Origin: Fonsecaea monophora
Lineage: Eukaryota > Ascomycota > Eurotiomycetes > Chaetothyriales > Herpotrichiellaceae
DNA length: 64,000 nucleotides
NCBI RefSeq assembly: GCF_001642475.1
Contig: NW_019174000.1
Location: forward strand, 112,232-176,231
Reading direction: 5' to 3'
Shown here: piece by piece, positions 20,991 to 33,283 of the stretch
How positions within the stretch are numbered: position 1 is the first letter of the stretch
How the letters are laid out: every line of letters starts with the position of its first letter
Made by a program: the position numbers and the translations under genes
The notes under the pieces: model-generated
Database searches by the model: none
What the model was told of the DNA's origin: nothing
What the model saw: the letters and a program-made list of their open reading frames with translations, nothing else

Positions 20991-22404
20991 TTAGACTTTT
21001 GTGGGTCGGTAGTCACCAAAGATGGAAACCTCTTCACCGCGGACCATGTACTCTCGTGGGAGGCCGGGAAACTGGTCGAAAAATTTCGAATGGAGCTTGA
21101 AAGGATTTTCGAGCTGTCTGATGGCCAGGAGCAAGTATGTCAAGATGTTTTCATTGATATGGCGGTGCTGCTGGCTCTGGCCTCCTGCCGTTGTTGTTGA
21201 AGAGTCGGCGCCTGTCCTGTGGTCGACGTACTCTTGTATAAGGACGTACACCACGTCGTCTTTACGAGGCTTTCGTCTCAAATGTGTGTCGTTGAAAATG
21301 TTGTTGGGCGGACTCCTCGTCGGTCCACCAGGCCCTACTGACCTTGTGGTTCCGGGCGCTCTGGTCTGTGCCATTCCACTGTCGCCTAATTCTGCGTCCG
21401 GGTACGCGTTTGCAAACTCCATCTCTAAACAGAAGCTCGCATTCAGTTCGGAGCAGACTTTATTCAAGTCGTACCTCTCGGGATTGAGGACCAGCGCATC
21501 CCGGATCTTGGGAAATGGTAACCAGTCGACAATGGGCCAATGATGCCTGGTCATCTGGAGGCGGCTTGGACGGTAGTCCGGTGCAAGTTGCATGTAGTGT
21601 TTGGCCGATGGCTCGATCCGCCACCGAGTGATGGGGCCGAGCTTGTCCCAGCCGTTGAGGGCATTACAGAAGTCACGATGACGCTCCCATTTCTCAGACG
21701 AGGCAAGGGACTGTAGCATTCTGGCTACAAGGCTGTCGAGACTGATGGGAGCCGCCATGGTTAGCCAGGTTTCGTCTCGACTTGGAGGTCAGGGCTGTTG
21801 CAATACAGTACCTCTGACAGTTTGCAGGATCTTCGGCAAACTCCTCTACCATTATTTGACGGACGAGTCCTTCATGGTGGATGATGTCGAAACAGGCATC
21901 GGAAGGTCTGCCCACAGGATAGTTGCTCGAGGCGTCACTCAACGGCTTCGTGATCTCCTCAGAGTGGGAAGACGAAATGGCTCTTTGCTGTGAGACGCTG
22001 GGCGGCGATCTCGTCGCTCGATGTGCAAAAGTCGTCGGCTCGTGGCCGTGGTCGACGAAAAGATCTGATAGAAGACCTGAATGATAACCACCATTCTCCA
22101 CTGTGGGATAGATCAACCTGGGAGCTGCTAACATCCCTTTTCGTTAGTGGGTTGAATAGCAGGCCACGACATCATCAAGCATCATGATGGCTCTCTTACG
22201 GGGAGGAATCGCATTGAGAGGAAAGGGTGAAGTGTATCCCAAGGCTGACGAGTATGAGTGTGGTCTGGAGGTTTGGTCTACAAAATCCGTGAGCTGATTG
22301 AGATTGTTGGTGATATCAACCAGTCTTTGTCGAGTCGTGGAGAGGGATTCGGTCAACTCTCGATTGCGATCCCTCAAAGCGCCAATGTCTGTCTCGAAGG
22401 TCAT
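20991..22404 (-). CDS. DUF3425 protein with leucine-zipper-like N-terminus, no basic region seen
   Basis: Three exons, 22404..22200, 22124..21812 and 21741..20991, give 422 residues. Intron 1 has donor GTAAGA, branch CACTAAC and acceptor TTAGCAG; intron 2 has branch GCTAACC and acceptor CATCAG. Both preserve frame. The start has heptads of Leu/Ile (GALRDRNRELTESLSTTRQR, then LVDITNNLNQL) that read as a zipper or coiled coil. The C-terminal half matches DUF3425, which is common downstream of bZIP domains in Pezizomycotina: HHWPIVDWLPFPKIRDALV and RQLENPFKLHSKFFDQFPGL. A canonical basic region should precede the zipper, but I find none at the N-terminus and a TAA lies in frame just upstream of 22404. 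A missed upstream exon or true loss are both possible. Confidence 0.7.
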
Positions 22405-22996
22405 TTCGTCAAGTTGTGTATGTTAATACTGGGGACCAACTTGACGAAAGAGATCGTTCTTGTCGAACAAGTCACATCCACCCGTCGAATTTGTGAACCA
22501 AGTTTGCACCTATAAAAAGACAGATAATTCATTGCATGATCCCATACCTTCTACCTCGGAACATGGCCCGGGAAGCATCACCGTTGGGGGAAGAAGGAAG
22601 GGAGTGGGGAGGGGGTTTTTAGAGGGAAGGGGGCATTGTCTAGGTATAGTTTGGGGGCAGTCATCGCTAAAGACTCTAGCTTGGGACCCTTAAGTCCTCG
22701 TACAGCTAGGCGATCCCCAGGTTACAGGTTCGGCTCCAGGTTGCCGTTGTTAGGCGGGTCTCCAAAAGGCCCAGCGTCGCCAATCACGACGGTAGCGACG
22801 CTCCGATTTCCACATTTCCACGTAATTATCGTCCGGAAAATTGAGGAGCCGCGACTGGGGGAGGATTGTTTGAGGGGATCGTGACCTAGATTCGTGAGTG
22901 CCCTTATGCCCCCGTGGGGTCGTTGTTTCTTGGTTGTACCGAGTCAGTCGAATTCCTGCTTTCCGATCTCTCGTTCTGTCGAGGACATCGGTCACC
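22405..22996. promoter_or_regulatory. Divergent promoter, zipper-DUF3425 gene / C2H2-Zn2Cys6 regulator
   Basis: Two putative transcription-factor genes start on opposite strands 592 nt apart. A purine-rich G run lies at 22585-22630. The part next to 22404 could also hide an unannotated first exon of the minus-strand gene. Confidence 0.45.
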
Positions 22997-25418
22997 ATGC
23001 ACGATTCTACACGTTCAGTGACTGCTCTAGCATCGTACGATAAGCCGCCCAACCATGCCTGTCACATATGCGGCAAGTCTTTCGCACGAAGGGATGTTTT
23101 AAGGCGCCATATCCGCCATCAGCATGGAGAATCCGCTTTCCAGAAGATGAATCCGCCTTCACGACGAAAGAGCTGTCTTCGTTGCGCGCTGTATGTTTAA
23201 AAGACTGTCCTCAACTCGTCGTCCGGATCGACCAAGACTGACGGATGCAGACACAAGGTCAAGTGCACACGCGAACCGACTTGCCAGGAATGCGGCAAGA
23301 GTGGATTGCTCTGCCAGTATAATTTCGAGCCGTCTTCGAAGAACACAGAGTCGAATGGATACAATAGGCGGCAACCTGGAGAAGACCAGGCCCCTCGTTC
23401 GCCTCCCAAGCGTGCCAGACTAGAGGTCGAGGAAGTTGGGACTTCTCCTGGACAACAAATGACATCTATGGCACCAGCCCAGTCTCAAAGACCGTCCAGT
23501 CTGGAGAATCAAGCAAGTCTAGAGGTTGGTTTGTGCGCGCCACTTCGATAGATCGCTATGCTCACCTTGCTACAGTGGGGGTTCTCCTGGAATCGCGAAT
23601 CTAACAGCGACATAGATGACCCCACGCTCGTGAGTGTTCACTACTAAGCAATCAGCCGATCTTGCCTCGTTACTAACGTGCCGTTACTGGCTCATAGGTA
23701 TGTCAACCTGATGGTTCGTTCGGACAGCAAATCGTGATAACTGCTCATCGCGATGACAATGATCTCAACCGGACAAGTGAAAACCATGGCCTAGATAGTC
23801 ATGGTCTTTTCACACCCCTCAGGCTTGATTCTGGGTTGACCAGACACCATGACATTGGTCCAAAACGATCCGGGCCAGAGCACCTGTCTTCAGAACACTG
23901 GGATCTTCTTTTTGATATGGAAGACCCTCAGGCTGTGGACCTCACATCTCACGGAACGTCCGAGTGCCAAATGCCCAACCTGTCGGATGAAGGGTTTCCG
24001 GATTTTACCATCATGCCAGAAGATCTAGTCACCGTGGGGAGTGAATTTCATCAGCCCTCCAGAACGCCACTTCAGACTCGTCAACCGTCGAGTGAATTCT
24101 TACAAGGTCGAGGAAGCTCACCAAACCATGAACGCGCACCAGAACCGTCCATTGCAAATGCGCCCAGTCTTGTTTACGAGGAGATATACAGGTCTATTAG
24201 TGGTCCCGTAGAGCCTTCCGTATCTGAGGCTGGCAGCGAACCCGCCATTGAACCAGAACAAAGTCTGGCCCGGAGGATCTATCAAGTCATGCAGCAGACC
24301 TCTCTTAGTCAAAGTGGACTGGCCACTGACGTTCCTTCTACATTCCCGAGTTCAGTTCAGCTCTCGGCCTTCTGGGACTTGTACTTTCTCTACTTTGACA
24401 GGGTCAGTTCACCATCTCTGAAGTGCGGCGAATTCCTACACTAACGCAATAGCAGCATTGTCCCATCTTACACCGGCATCTGGTAAAGCCGGTAACCTGT
24501 TCACCCCTAATTGCTGCAGTCGTTGCTGTAGTGGGGGCCAATTACGCGGAATCTGCCCAAAGTCGGCTGTTTCATCAAGAAGGAATCCTCAAGCTCAGTG
24601 AACTTTTACAGACTTCAGCCGACTGCGAAGGGCACGATCGAAACGTCCAAGGGTCCGTGCTGGCCGCGGTGTGCATTCTTCTCTGCCATGCGATACGCAG
24701 CCGAAACAGTCAGCAGGCACGGCTCTTAACGACTCTCTTTGACGCCAACATTTTCTGCCTTGAAAAGGTTGGACTTTTTCGCCAGCAAGACAACCGGGTT
24801 GGAAGGAGGAGTCGTAATCGGGTGGTTCCGATGAACAAGAATACCATTTGTGATTGTATGGCTCAGATAAAGAATGGGAACGACCTTGAACTGCACCACC
24901 GCTGGCTTGCGTGGGTCGAGGAGGAGACTTCGCGGCGACTCGCATGGGCTTATCTGGTATGTTCTCATCCGGGAGGTTTCACCGAACAATGGGTACTGAA
25001 TCTCTGACAGGCAGCAAACTATCTGGCATCTGTGTTCCTTCACGACAGAGTTCTGCCCGATCTCGAGGCGCCGACCCTGCCAATGCCTTGTGAGGATATT
25101 TTGTGGGAGGCGGAAAACACGAAGGGCTGGTCGAGTTGTTTCCCCTGGTCACACACTCCACCAATTCAACTTCCATTCCGAGCCACTCTTCGAGGACTCC
25201 TGCACCAAACCATCGCTCTGAGGGATGTTTCACGCTTCGGGCGTCTCGTCTGTGCAGCCCTGCTCCATTACGAGCTATGCAGAGGGTCGTCTAGCGACGA
25301 AGTCGAACAACGGAAAAGCATCGCACACCTCTTCAGCGACGGCGGGAACGAGCAAATGCTTAGGCTGGCAGCTGATCTGGCAGACTCTTTCAAGAGGGAT
25401 ATCAGGGCCCAGCTCTGA
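22997..25418 (+). CDS. Transcription factor with C2H2 finger plus Zn2Cys6 cluster
   Basis: Six exons: 22997-23190, 23251-23524, 23576-23629, 23698-24402, 24453-24956, 25011-25418, coding 712 residues in one frame. A single C2H2 finger (C22, C25, H38, H43; CHICGKSFARRDVLRRH) is followed closely by a complete fungal binuclear cluster, CX2CX6CX5CX2CX6C, at C60-C86. Intron 1 falls within the Zn2Cys6 cluster, between the second and third Cys. A proline/serine-rich linker follows, then a fungal_trans-like region with YFLYFDR, QHCPILHRHL, WLAWVEEETSRRLAWAYL and PMPCEDILWEAE. Proteins with this pair of domains are nuclear regulators in filamentous fungi, often near metabolic clusters. The fifth exon acceptor may be 24453 or three bases later. 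Confidence 0.85.
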
Positions 25419-26655
25419 GTGATGAGTTATGGAAAGACACAGCAAGTTCACCACCAAAACAAATTACCGTTGGGGACGGTACCACCCCGATTTGAAGTCA
25501 TTCAGTCACGCAAATTCCCAACGTCTGTATCATCTCGCCCTTTCCAAAATTCAGCGCAATTTTAGTCTCGACCATACGCTCTGCTGCCAGAGTCCCATGT
25601 TGGTTGCACAGGCCGGTGGGGGATTTCAATCGGGGATTCAGGAATATGATATTTCTAGCATGAGCGGCATCTTGCCGCGTGCATACCACGAGGAACGGGA
25701 GGTACATACGAAGACCCTGAAACCCGATCAAACGGTGACCTTGGACCCCCCAAACTCAGCAAGTCCTGGTTAAAACTTGACTCCTCGTCCAGGATCACTT
25801 TCCGATCTGGCTGGTCCTAGAAGCACTACTGGCAGGTCTGGCGATGACCAAAAGAACTCCGGGGATGATCATTGTCACGAATACAAGTACTCGACACTAT
25901 CACTCGCTAGCGAATCAAAAATACTCTTCGAGGACTCGATAGAAGACGATGTGTGTGGTTCAAAGTGTGGCTTATGAAATGTCTTGTCGACGGGAATGCT
26001 GGATCTACTCGTGCTCATCCACCAAAGGTCCTCGCTCCGCCCTCGTCCGTACTGATGATCAGGATCGAAAACCCGGTCCTGGCTGAACCCCAAGTGGCAA
26101 ATGGCCACAAAATCCGCCACTCATTCTCCCCAGCTTTTTGCGGCTGCGGGGCCTGAAGACAAAGTCACCCGGTCGCATTCCTCTCGAACGGGGAAAAAAG
26201 GTTTAATTGTTCTCACCGGCCGGGCCGGGGACAAAGAAAGAGAAGTCTGGACGTCTGGACGTCTGTTCGATTTCCGTGGAATTAGATGGCCGTGGAGATG
26301 ATTGCGGAAGTTCTGATTGGCTGAAAGAGTACGAGATGTCTTTGCTCGTATTTTGCCGGGCTAACCGAGACGGGAGCTCTGTGGAGGTAGTTTAATCCAC
26401 TAACTTCTTTGGGTTTGGCTTTCTTGGTATGGTGGTATGATGGAGCTCTATCAAATCTGTGTGACACACAAACACATACATACACGACGTACGAGTTCTG
26501 TGCCTAAATTTGGGTAGCTAACCATCCCAGGGGCTTCATCCTGTCACAACAGAAGAGTAACAATTGTAATTGACCGGACTTTATTTCTAAAGAAACATGG
26601 TGGTATCAGACCACAGCCCCTAAAAAGGCGCGCTCCCCCACAATCTACAAAATAT
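25419..26655. other. Intergenic region between convergent regulator and BVMO1
   Basis: About 1.2 kb with only short frames lacking domains (25429-25773, 25498-25731, 25953-26301). It should contain the 3' ends of both neighbouring genes. No gene supported. Confidence 0.5.
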
Positions 26656-28822
26656 CTAGGCAGTTTTTGCAGCCCCAGGCTCTGTCAAATAATAAGCCAG
26701 ATCCCCGCCGCAACACTCACGCTCCGTCTTGCCCCGTCCGAGGAAGCTGAACCGGTTCGGTCGCAGGTATGTGAAGTCCCAGTCCTCCCAGCGCGGGCGG
26801 GCCATCAACTCCAGGTACGAGAGCGACGATCCGGGCCACGGACCCCAGACTTTGCCCTCGGCCTTGCCGTTCTTGTACCACGAGACGCAGTGGTCGGTCC
26901 AGACGAGGTCCTCCATGAGCGCATCCTTGAACTCCTGGAAGTCGTCGACGGCCTGCGGCTTGGGCACGACGGCCTTGATGGAGTCGTACCGCAGTTTCTG
27001 CACCGCCGTGAAGGCGTACTGGATGTTTGTCTCGAGACAGGGGAGGAGGCAGCCGTTAGCCAGGGGAAAATTGGGCCCGCTGATGACTGAAATCTTGTAA
27101 GAGAGAGAGAGAGATGACAGCGAAAAATCGACCAGACGACACAGGTGAAGACTTACTAAAATAATTGGGCATATTCAAGGCCGCGATGGAGCAGTATGAT
27201 CGCGGTTCCTCTGCCCATTCGTCCCTGAGATCACGACCCTCTCGGCCGATCAGAGGGAACGGTGGTCTGAAACTTGTGTCGAAACCCGTCGCACAGATCA
27301 GGACGTCCAGCTTTATGGTATCGCCCTTGTTCATGCGTACGCCATCTTCTGTGATTGCGGCAATTCCGTCACTCCGCACAGTAACATTGTCTTCTGTCAG
27401 TGCTTCAAGGTATCCGTGGCCTGGAGTGACTCTTCGACAGCCAACGCCAAAGGTGGGGACTGATAATAACAGAAAGAAAACAAACAGTCAGTGTTTGACT
27501 TCGGAAAAAGGAGTGAAAGAGCAGGTCTCGCTACCAGGAAGAAATTCTTACTCATGAGTTCAGCGAGTTCGGGCTTTCTCGATAACCGCTCTCGCATGGT
27601 CTTGCGAAAGTTTTCGTATGCGTCCTTCTGCAGCGTCGAGTCCTTGAACTGCATGTCGAAGAATTTGTTCATGGTCGACTCGACCTTCTTTCGATACTCG
27701 AGGAACTTGTCCTTGTCCTGCGCCCACTCGTCCTTTTGCCGTTCTGAGAAGAAGGCCGTCCGTCCCTCGGGGGCGAACTCGGCGGCGAACTCTGGTGTGA
27801 TCCACGTCGAGGAGCGAATGAAGGATGTCAAGTGTTTGACCTCTTAATTCTTTGAGTTGGACTGTGTTCCTCATTTCCAAGACAGAAAGACTGTGGACTT
27901 ACTCAGTTGTATTTGCGGGATGATCTGGATGGCAGACGACCCCGTACCGATGATGCCAACGACCTTGTCGTCGAGGGAATATGCCTCGTCCCATTGTGCG
28001 GAATGGATCAACTTCCCCCGGAAACTCTCCAGACCGGGGATATCGGGCATCTTCCACTTGCTGGAGAACGAAGTTCAGACGAGTGTCTTTATGAGAACGT
28101 TTGGAGAATTGGACAGGAGACCGTACTTTAGAAATCCAGCGGCGTTGATCAGAACCTCAGCTTCGTCCGAGAAGGTGGTCCCCGACGTCACGTCCTCGAT
28201 CTGCACTTTCCACTTGCCCTCGCTCTCGTTCCAGACGGCCTCCTTGACCCGACTGTTGAGTTTGACGAACTTGTCCACCCCGTACGCCACGGCGCGACCT
28301 TTGAAGTACTCATAGAGCTCCGGCGAGCCGACATAGGCGCGCGACCACCGCGGATTCCCTTCCCAGCTGAAGGTGTAGGCGTGTGCTGGCACATCGCAAG
28401 CGCAACTGTGTGTATCTCTCAAAGCTCAGAAAATGAATGATACCAAGAAATCTACCTTTCTCATAATCTTCCAGGGCTGCAATGGTGGGGATCACCCAGT
28501 TGATTGCTTTCTCTTGCGAGGTTACTTACCCCGGATAACGGTTCTCCAACCACGTCCCCGTCACGTCCGAGTTCTTCTCGTAGATGACCAGCTCCACCGA
28601 CCCGTCAGTGAATGTGTCTTTGAAGATTTTAACCGCAGCGATGCCACTGAGGCCGGCGCCGACGACAATAATCTTCATCGGCCGCCCCTGACCCAGATAC
28701 TGGTCCGCGCACTTGAACTTGGCGGAGCCGTTGAGCGCGGGAGTTCCATTGCTGGCACGCACGGGGAGACTTGGTTGTGAACCGACGGCAGCGGGAACTG
28801 CGGCCGGGCTGGACTCTCCCAT
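26656..28822 (-). CDS. Baeyer-Villiger-type flavin monooxygenase (BVMO1)
   Basis: Six exons: 28822..28530, 28405..28127, 28060..27903, 27842..27552, 27459..27157, 27086..26656; 584 residues in frame. 28822 is the first in-frame ATG. The FAD Rossmann motif is GAGLSG at 55-60. The Baeyer-Villiger fingerprint FxGxxxHxxxW is intact: FRGKLIHSAQWD with F204, H210 and W214. The NADPH Rossmann motif is GIIGTGSSAIQ. Later blocks GVGCRRVTPGHGYLEAL and ICATGFDTSF are typical of fungal steroid- and cycloalkanone-type BVMOs. The enzyme should insert oxygen next to a ketone, giving an ester or lactone, using NADPH and O2. It lies just downstream of a Zn2Cys6 regulator in the same direction. Substrate unknown. 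Confidence 0.9.
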
Positions 28823-29460
28823 GATTGTTTGGTTGCTGGATTCTCCTGATCCTAATAGAAGAAAAGAAAGGCACAAAAGGAAATATTGAACAACACCCTT
28901 TAAAAGCACCGGTCGACAATATGGCCAGGCTCTCTCTCTCTCTTTCTCTCTCTACACGTACTATCTATACATACTTGTACATAGATTAACACAAAAGGAG
29001 AGCCGAGGCCCAAGACGCCAATACCTCCAGATCGATCGGGTGATGAACGAGACTAACAACAAGTTTTCCCACAATTTACCACGCACGGTCGAGCGGGTTG
29101 ACGGTGTTGATTTTCCGGGCATCACACATTTTCCCCCGGAGATGCCACTCTACCCCCTCGTACTTGTACTGCATCCCCGTGGGCCTCATCATGAGACAAT
29201 AGTGACTTGGGCCGTGATATGGGACAGAAATAAAAAAAAAAAAAGGGAAGAAAACACCCCTCCCAAACAACTTATCTTGTGTGTGTATACAAGTGGGCAA
29301 TCAATCAATCACACGAGTCTACTTGATATATAGGTGGGTATATGCGCTAACTGAGGTATGAGTTCCCCCTCCCACCGTTCCCCCTTCCATTTACTCCTCC
29401 GGAGAAATATCAAATCATCCATGGAATCACTTCACATCATTTCACATGATCAGAAACCGG
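28823..29460. other. BVMO1 promoter, with CT microsatellite and A-run
   Basis: The 638 nt upstream of BVMO1 and downstream of the Zn2Cys6 regulator. A CT-rich simple repeat lies at about 28930-28953 and an A-run near 29232-29244. The palindrome TCCGGA lies near 29397-29402 and CCGGAG near 29137-29142. No gene seen. Confidence 0.5.
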
Positions 29461-32232
29461 TCATTGCAGCTTCGGCCACTTCACCCGCCGCCCGGCAAAG
29501 TCGTCGTGCTGCCAGCTCTGCCCGAGCGAGGTGATGACATCGAGCGCACGCGACGCGCTCTTGTACGTCTGGCCCATCTCCCCCAGGCTCTGGATGCATG
29601 TGACGAACGACTGCTGAGCCTTTTGGTTCTCGGCGCTCCCCGTGCTGGTGATGCACATTTGAAACACGTGGATGAGCCCGGCCGTCATGGTGACGTGAAC
29701 CATTTGGTGGTGCGGCCGGCGGAGGCCGTACCGCTGGCGGAACATGGTCAGCAGCTGGCAGACGCGCTGCGCCGCCTGGACACACTTGGAGAAGGATTGG
29801 GCGGCGTTTCGGTGCGTGGGCGAGATGGACAGTCGCGACGATTCGTCGACGGCGATGAGTGGCCGGTGCAAGAGGATGACGCATTCGTTGAAGATCAGGC
29901 TGGCGTGGTTGTTAGATCAGTGACTTATCAACGTTTGGAAAAAAAAAAAATGGGAGCTTACTGTAGTTCGAGGACGGCGGGGAGATAGATGGCTGTGCGC
30001 GATTTGGAGGACGAGTAGTCGACGCGGAGGGCCGGGGGCAGGGAACTGAGCCAATCCTGAAGGTCGGCATCAGACTTGACGACGAACTTCTCAATGTCTT
30101 CTTGCACGTCAGGGACCCCAGAGTATCTGCGTCACAACATGCATTAGCAAGGTGTGTGCCTTATTTATCCAAGCGGGGGGTGGTTGGTGGGATTCGTTGT
30201 AAACGTACAGCACTTCCGACACTCGGGCAAAGACGGCCATCAGCTTGGCCAGGTACGCGTGGACGTGCGCCGCGGCGTGGAAGTCAAAGTCCTTTGGGAA
30301 ATTCATGGTGCTGTACTCGTCGGTGTAATACTCCCAGGCGTAATTGGCCGACGGCATCGGGCCTGGTATATTGTGGGCGAGACGCTTCATCAGCGAGGGC
30401 CGTCCGCTATAAGCACCCCACAGCCTGGGTATCTCGTGTAAGCTTTTCTGTCCAGCGAGTTGTAGGGGAGAGAGCGAGAGAGAGTCTTACGTGTCTATCG
30501 TGTTGGCAGACCAGAACAGGTTCTGCCGCAGCAACGCGACCTCGGCGGCGCTGCTGTTTGTGTTGTGGAACTTTGAAAAGTCCTGCGCCAGATTCAGATG
30601 TAGACCGAGATCCGACAGGATCTGCACTGCCATTCCTGTAATATTTGTGTCAGTAAAATTGCCCCCGATGACTTTCTCAGAAGAAAAGTGAGCTGACTGA
30701 CCAGAATAGATCCAGCCGCGGGAGTCGCGCGCATGAGCAGCCTCGTGCGACGAGAGCACCAGCAGTGCTTGGGCGGTGGCAATGGTTGGACTATCGATTT
30801 CAATGTCCAAGAGAGCCTTTGTTCGAAAGCCGAAGAACTCGTCCGTGGGACCGTCAACATCGGGATGGATACGATCGGTGTATGCGGCGCCAATGGTGTA
30901 TCTGTCATGACAGATCAGTTTTCATTCCATTCTCTAGACGCGATCTAATCTCATGGTCAGAGGAAGGAGTGTGACTCTTACATGGCATTTTCTAGGGCGG
31001 GAGAGTAGAGATTCGTATAGTGTCCCGAGCGAAATTGTTGTCGCTCCTTGAAGAAGATGGGCTTATCCACAACGTACATCAGGGCATTGTGCCATGAAAA
31101 GAACAGGTTCACCAGAGTTTCTTCGTACTCGGCATCTCCCTTCCACTGCAGGCCAGCTCGGGCGATGGCTGCCTCGCCGTGCGTCACCACCGTTCGGAGG
31201 TTGGGTCGACAGAGGGACGACGGGCCCCGATGTAGAAGATGCAGGTTGCTGGTGGCTCCGTAGTAGCGAGGCTGGCCGTCCTCAGCAATCTGTAAGCGTC
31301 CCAGGCGACTTGTGAGATTCTTCGTGATACTGTCTACATGTTCTTCATCTTGATCGTCAAAGTCATGCGATCTCACTTTGCCTCTGGCGCTCGTCACAGA
31401 CGAGTCGCTTCCTGCAGCGGAGATCAGTAGTTCTGGGCTTCCCCCTGCGAACATTTCCCCCGGTGAGATTGTATCTGGAACGGGATCTCCTGGCAGAGTC
31501 AAGGGCACGTCTGGCTCGGTGTGCGTGAGTCCTAGTGAGGGGACGAGATCGAACAACGGATGGCATTCGTTGGAGAAGCAAGCTGCGCTGGAGAGGTCAT
31601 TTCCATCGTCCAGGCCGATCCAAGATCCCCAATCTTGCTCTGAATCAGGTGACGGTATTGGCTCAACACTGATGGAATTCGTTACGCCAGAGGTTGAGAA
31701 GTAATTGTCTGATCCTGATTGTAGATTATCGAGAATGTCTTGATCGGGGGCTAAAGAATGGGTATAATGACGGTCCGCAGTCTCGGAGAGCCGCTGTGGC
31801 TGGACATTATTGCTCGGTAAATAAGAGGGAGTCCCGTGGCGGAGATCTTCTTGGGAGGCCTTTGATGCTGCAATGACACTCTCCAGGCGCGAGGTCATGG
31901 ACATGCTACAGCAGATCAGCCTCTCAAATGTCCTTGCGCCGTCTTTGCTTTGCCAACATCTTTTTGGCAGACGGTGAGTGCAAGTAAACTCACCGACGAC
32001 GATCCTCGACAAAGACGCATTCGACATTGTACAGAGTGCAATTAGAGCATCGTGGCTTATCGTCGTTACACTGTCGAGTGAGAAAAATCAGCTCCGAGTC
32101 ATAAACACCTGAAGAGATACAGCTGGAGCATGTATGATTCCATACCTTCACCTTCCGCTTTCTACACGCCAGACATGCTCTGGAGATATACTTCCTCTCC
32201 GTAGGCTGCTTTCTGCTCTTCTGTTGCGACAT
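29461..32232 (-). CDS. Zn2Cys6 fungal-specific transcription factor
   Basis: Eight exons: 32232..32146, 32070..31994, 31905..30982, 30901..30702, 30635..30491, 30424..30209, 30126..29962, 29899..29461; 750 residues with every junction in frame. The binuclear cluster is C20, C23, C30, C37, C40, C47 (CX2CX6CX6CX2CX6C, CLACRKRKVKC) and intron 1 splits it. After a Ser/Pro/Asp-rich linker, the fungal_trans domain carries FFSWHNALMYVVDKPIFF, DRIHPDVDGPTDEFFGFRTK, GMAVQILSDLGLHLN and TLWGAYSGRPSLM. It lies between BVMO1 and the rest of the metabolic genes, so it is a plausible pathway regulator, but this is inferred from position only. Confidence 0.92.
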
Positions 32233-32904
32233 CGAGGGGTGGCTTCAGCAAGGGCTTTGGGATGAGAAATGTAGAAGATCGTGCCCTGGAGGAAATGCGG
32301 AGTTTTTTTGGGGATTTCGGGGTCTTGGGGGGAAACTGTTGCATTATTAAGTGACCCTGGGGGGTGTGGATGCTTGCACAGGCAGGCTTGGGCGAGCCAG
32401 TGACAGTTTCCGGGGCTGGAAGGTTCTAAACTAGCGAACAACCCTGCATGGAAGAAAACGAGGACAAGAACGCGGGTGAAGAAGCGGGACAGTGAAATGG
32501 TGGGGTGGGGGGGAGGCGGATTCCCATGTGGTTGGAATGCTTGTACCGAATATAGCAAGTCTTTGTACCGAGTTATAGCATTGTCTATCGAGTACCTAAA
32601 GTAGCACGTGGATTTTGATCTACCTGGAAGCCTACTCCATCACACAGTGCTCCTCTCCACGCTGCCGGATATCGTGAAAGTCACCGTCGTTAACCACCAA
32701 CGAACCGTTCATATAGCTACTTTCATCACTCACCAAAAACTTCGCCACATTTGCTTGGCCCCCCGGAAAAAAAAACCATACGGCGCAGAGAAATCTTGTG
32801 GTGTACAGGCGCGTTCTCATTCTCTTGAGTCCCTATCTTTCCCTCTTCGCCCTTACTGTACTCAATTATAGCCGCCATTCTCAGCCCGGACAGATTGCGT
32901 TCTC
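32233..32904. other. Promoter of the Zn2Cys6 regulator
   Basis: Upstream of the regulator start. A CGGAGT hexamer lies at 32298-32303, about 66 bp from the ATG. Short overlapping frames at 32608-32908 show no domain. Confidence 0.45.
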
Positions 32905-33283
32905 TCAAATACCACTAGGGCCATAGAACTTGGCACCGTTCTCCATGACCGTCGCCGCACCACATTTACTCGGTGTGTACGTTGCCAATCCTACGTTATA
33001 GAGACCCGAGAACGAGACAATGTTATCGATTGCACCGCGCTGGCCGGGGTTTGGGTTCGGGCTGGAGTCACATCTCTGGGCGTCTGTTCATTGACAAATA
33101 AGCCAAACGTGTGGTGGGTTGTCATGATTGATCATACCTGACAAACAACTCGGTCGTGACGATGCTATCTTCCTCGTCCCATATCGACGCATATATACCT
33201 GCAGAGACAGCCGCATGATCCAGTCTCCCAGTGAGCTCGAGCACCACGGCCACAAGATACTTAACCTCTGACTCTTGGGTCAT
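32905..33283 (-). CDS. Possible small two-exon gene, unknown product
   Basis: Reading the minus strand gives a protein-like stretch from an ATG at 33283 (MTQESEVKYLVAVVLELTGR, then RLDHAAVSAGIYASIWDEED, SIVTTELFV), ending at a GTATGA donor at about 33138. A second stretch, C-D-S-S-P-N-P-N-P-G then QRGAIDNIVSFSGLYNVGLA and TYTPSKCGAATVMENGAKFY, ends at a TGA at 32905-32907. The stretches join in frame if the acceptor lies at CCCAGAG (or if a GTCAGG donor pairs with a CCCAG acceptor). The more usual first AG would instead give an early stop. Amino-acid composition looks coding, but I recognise no family. It may be the remnant of a longer gene, as a stop lies just upstream in frame. Confidence 0.35.

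Noticed and set aside
22636..22780. Possible tRNA because of a GGTTCGGCTCC segment
   Set aside because: No matching stem for the T arm and no cloverleaf could be drawn.
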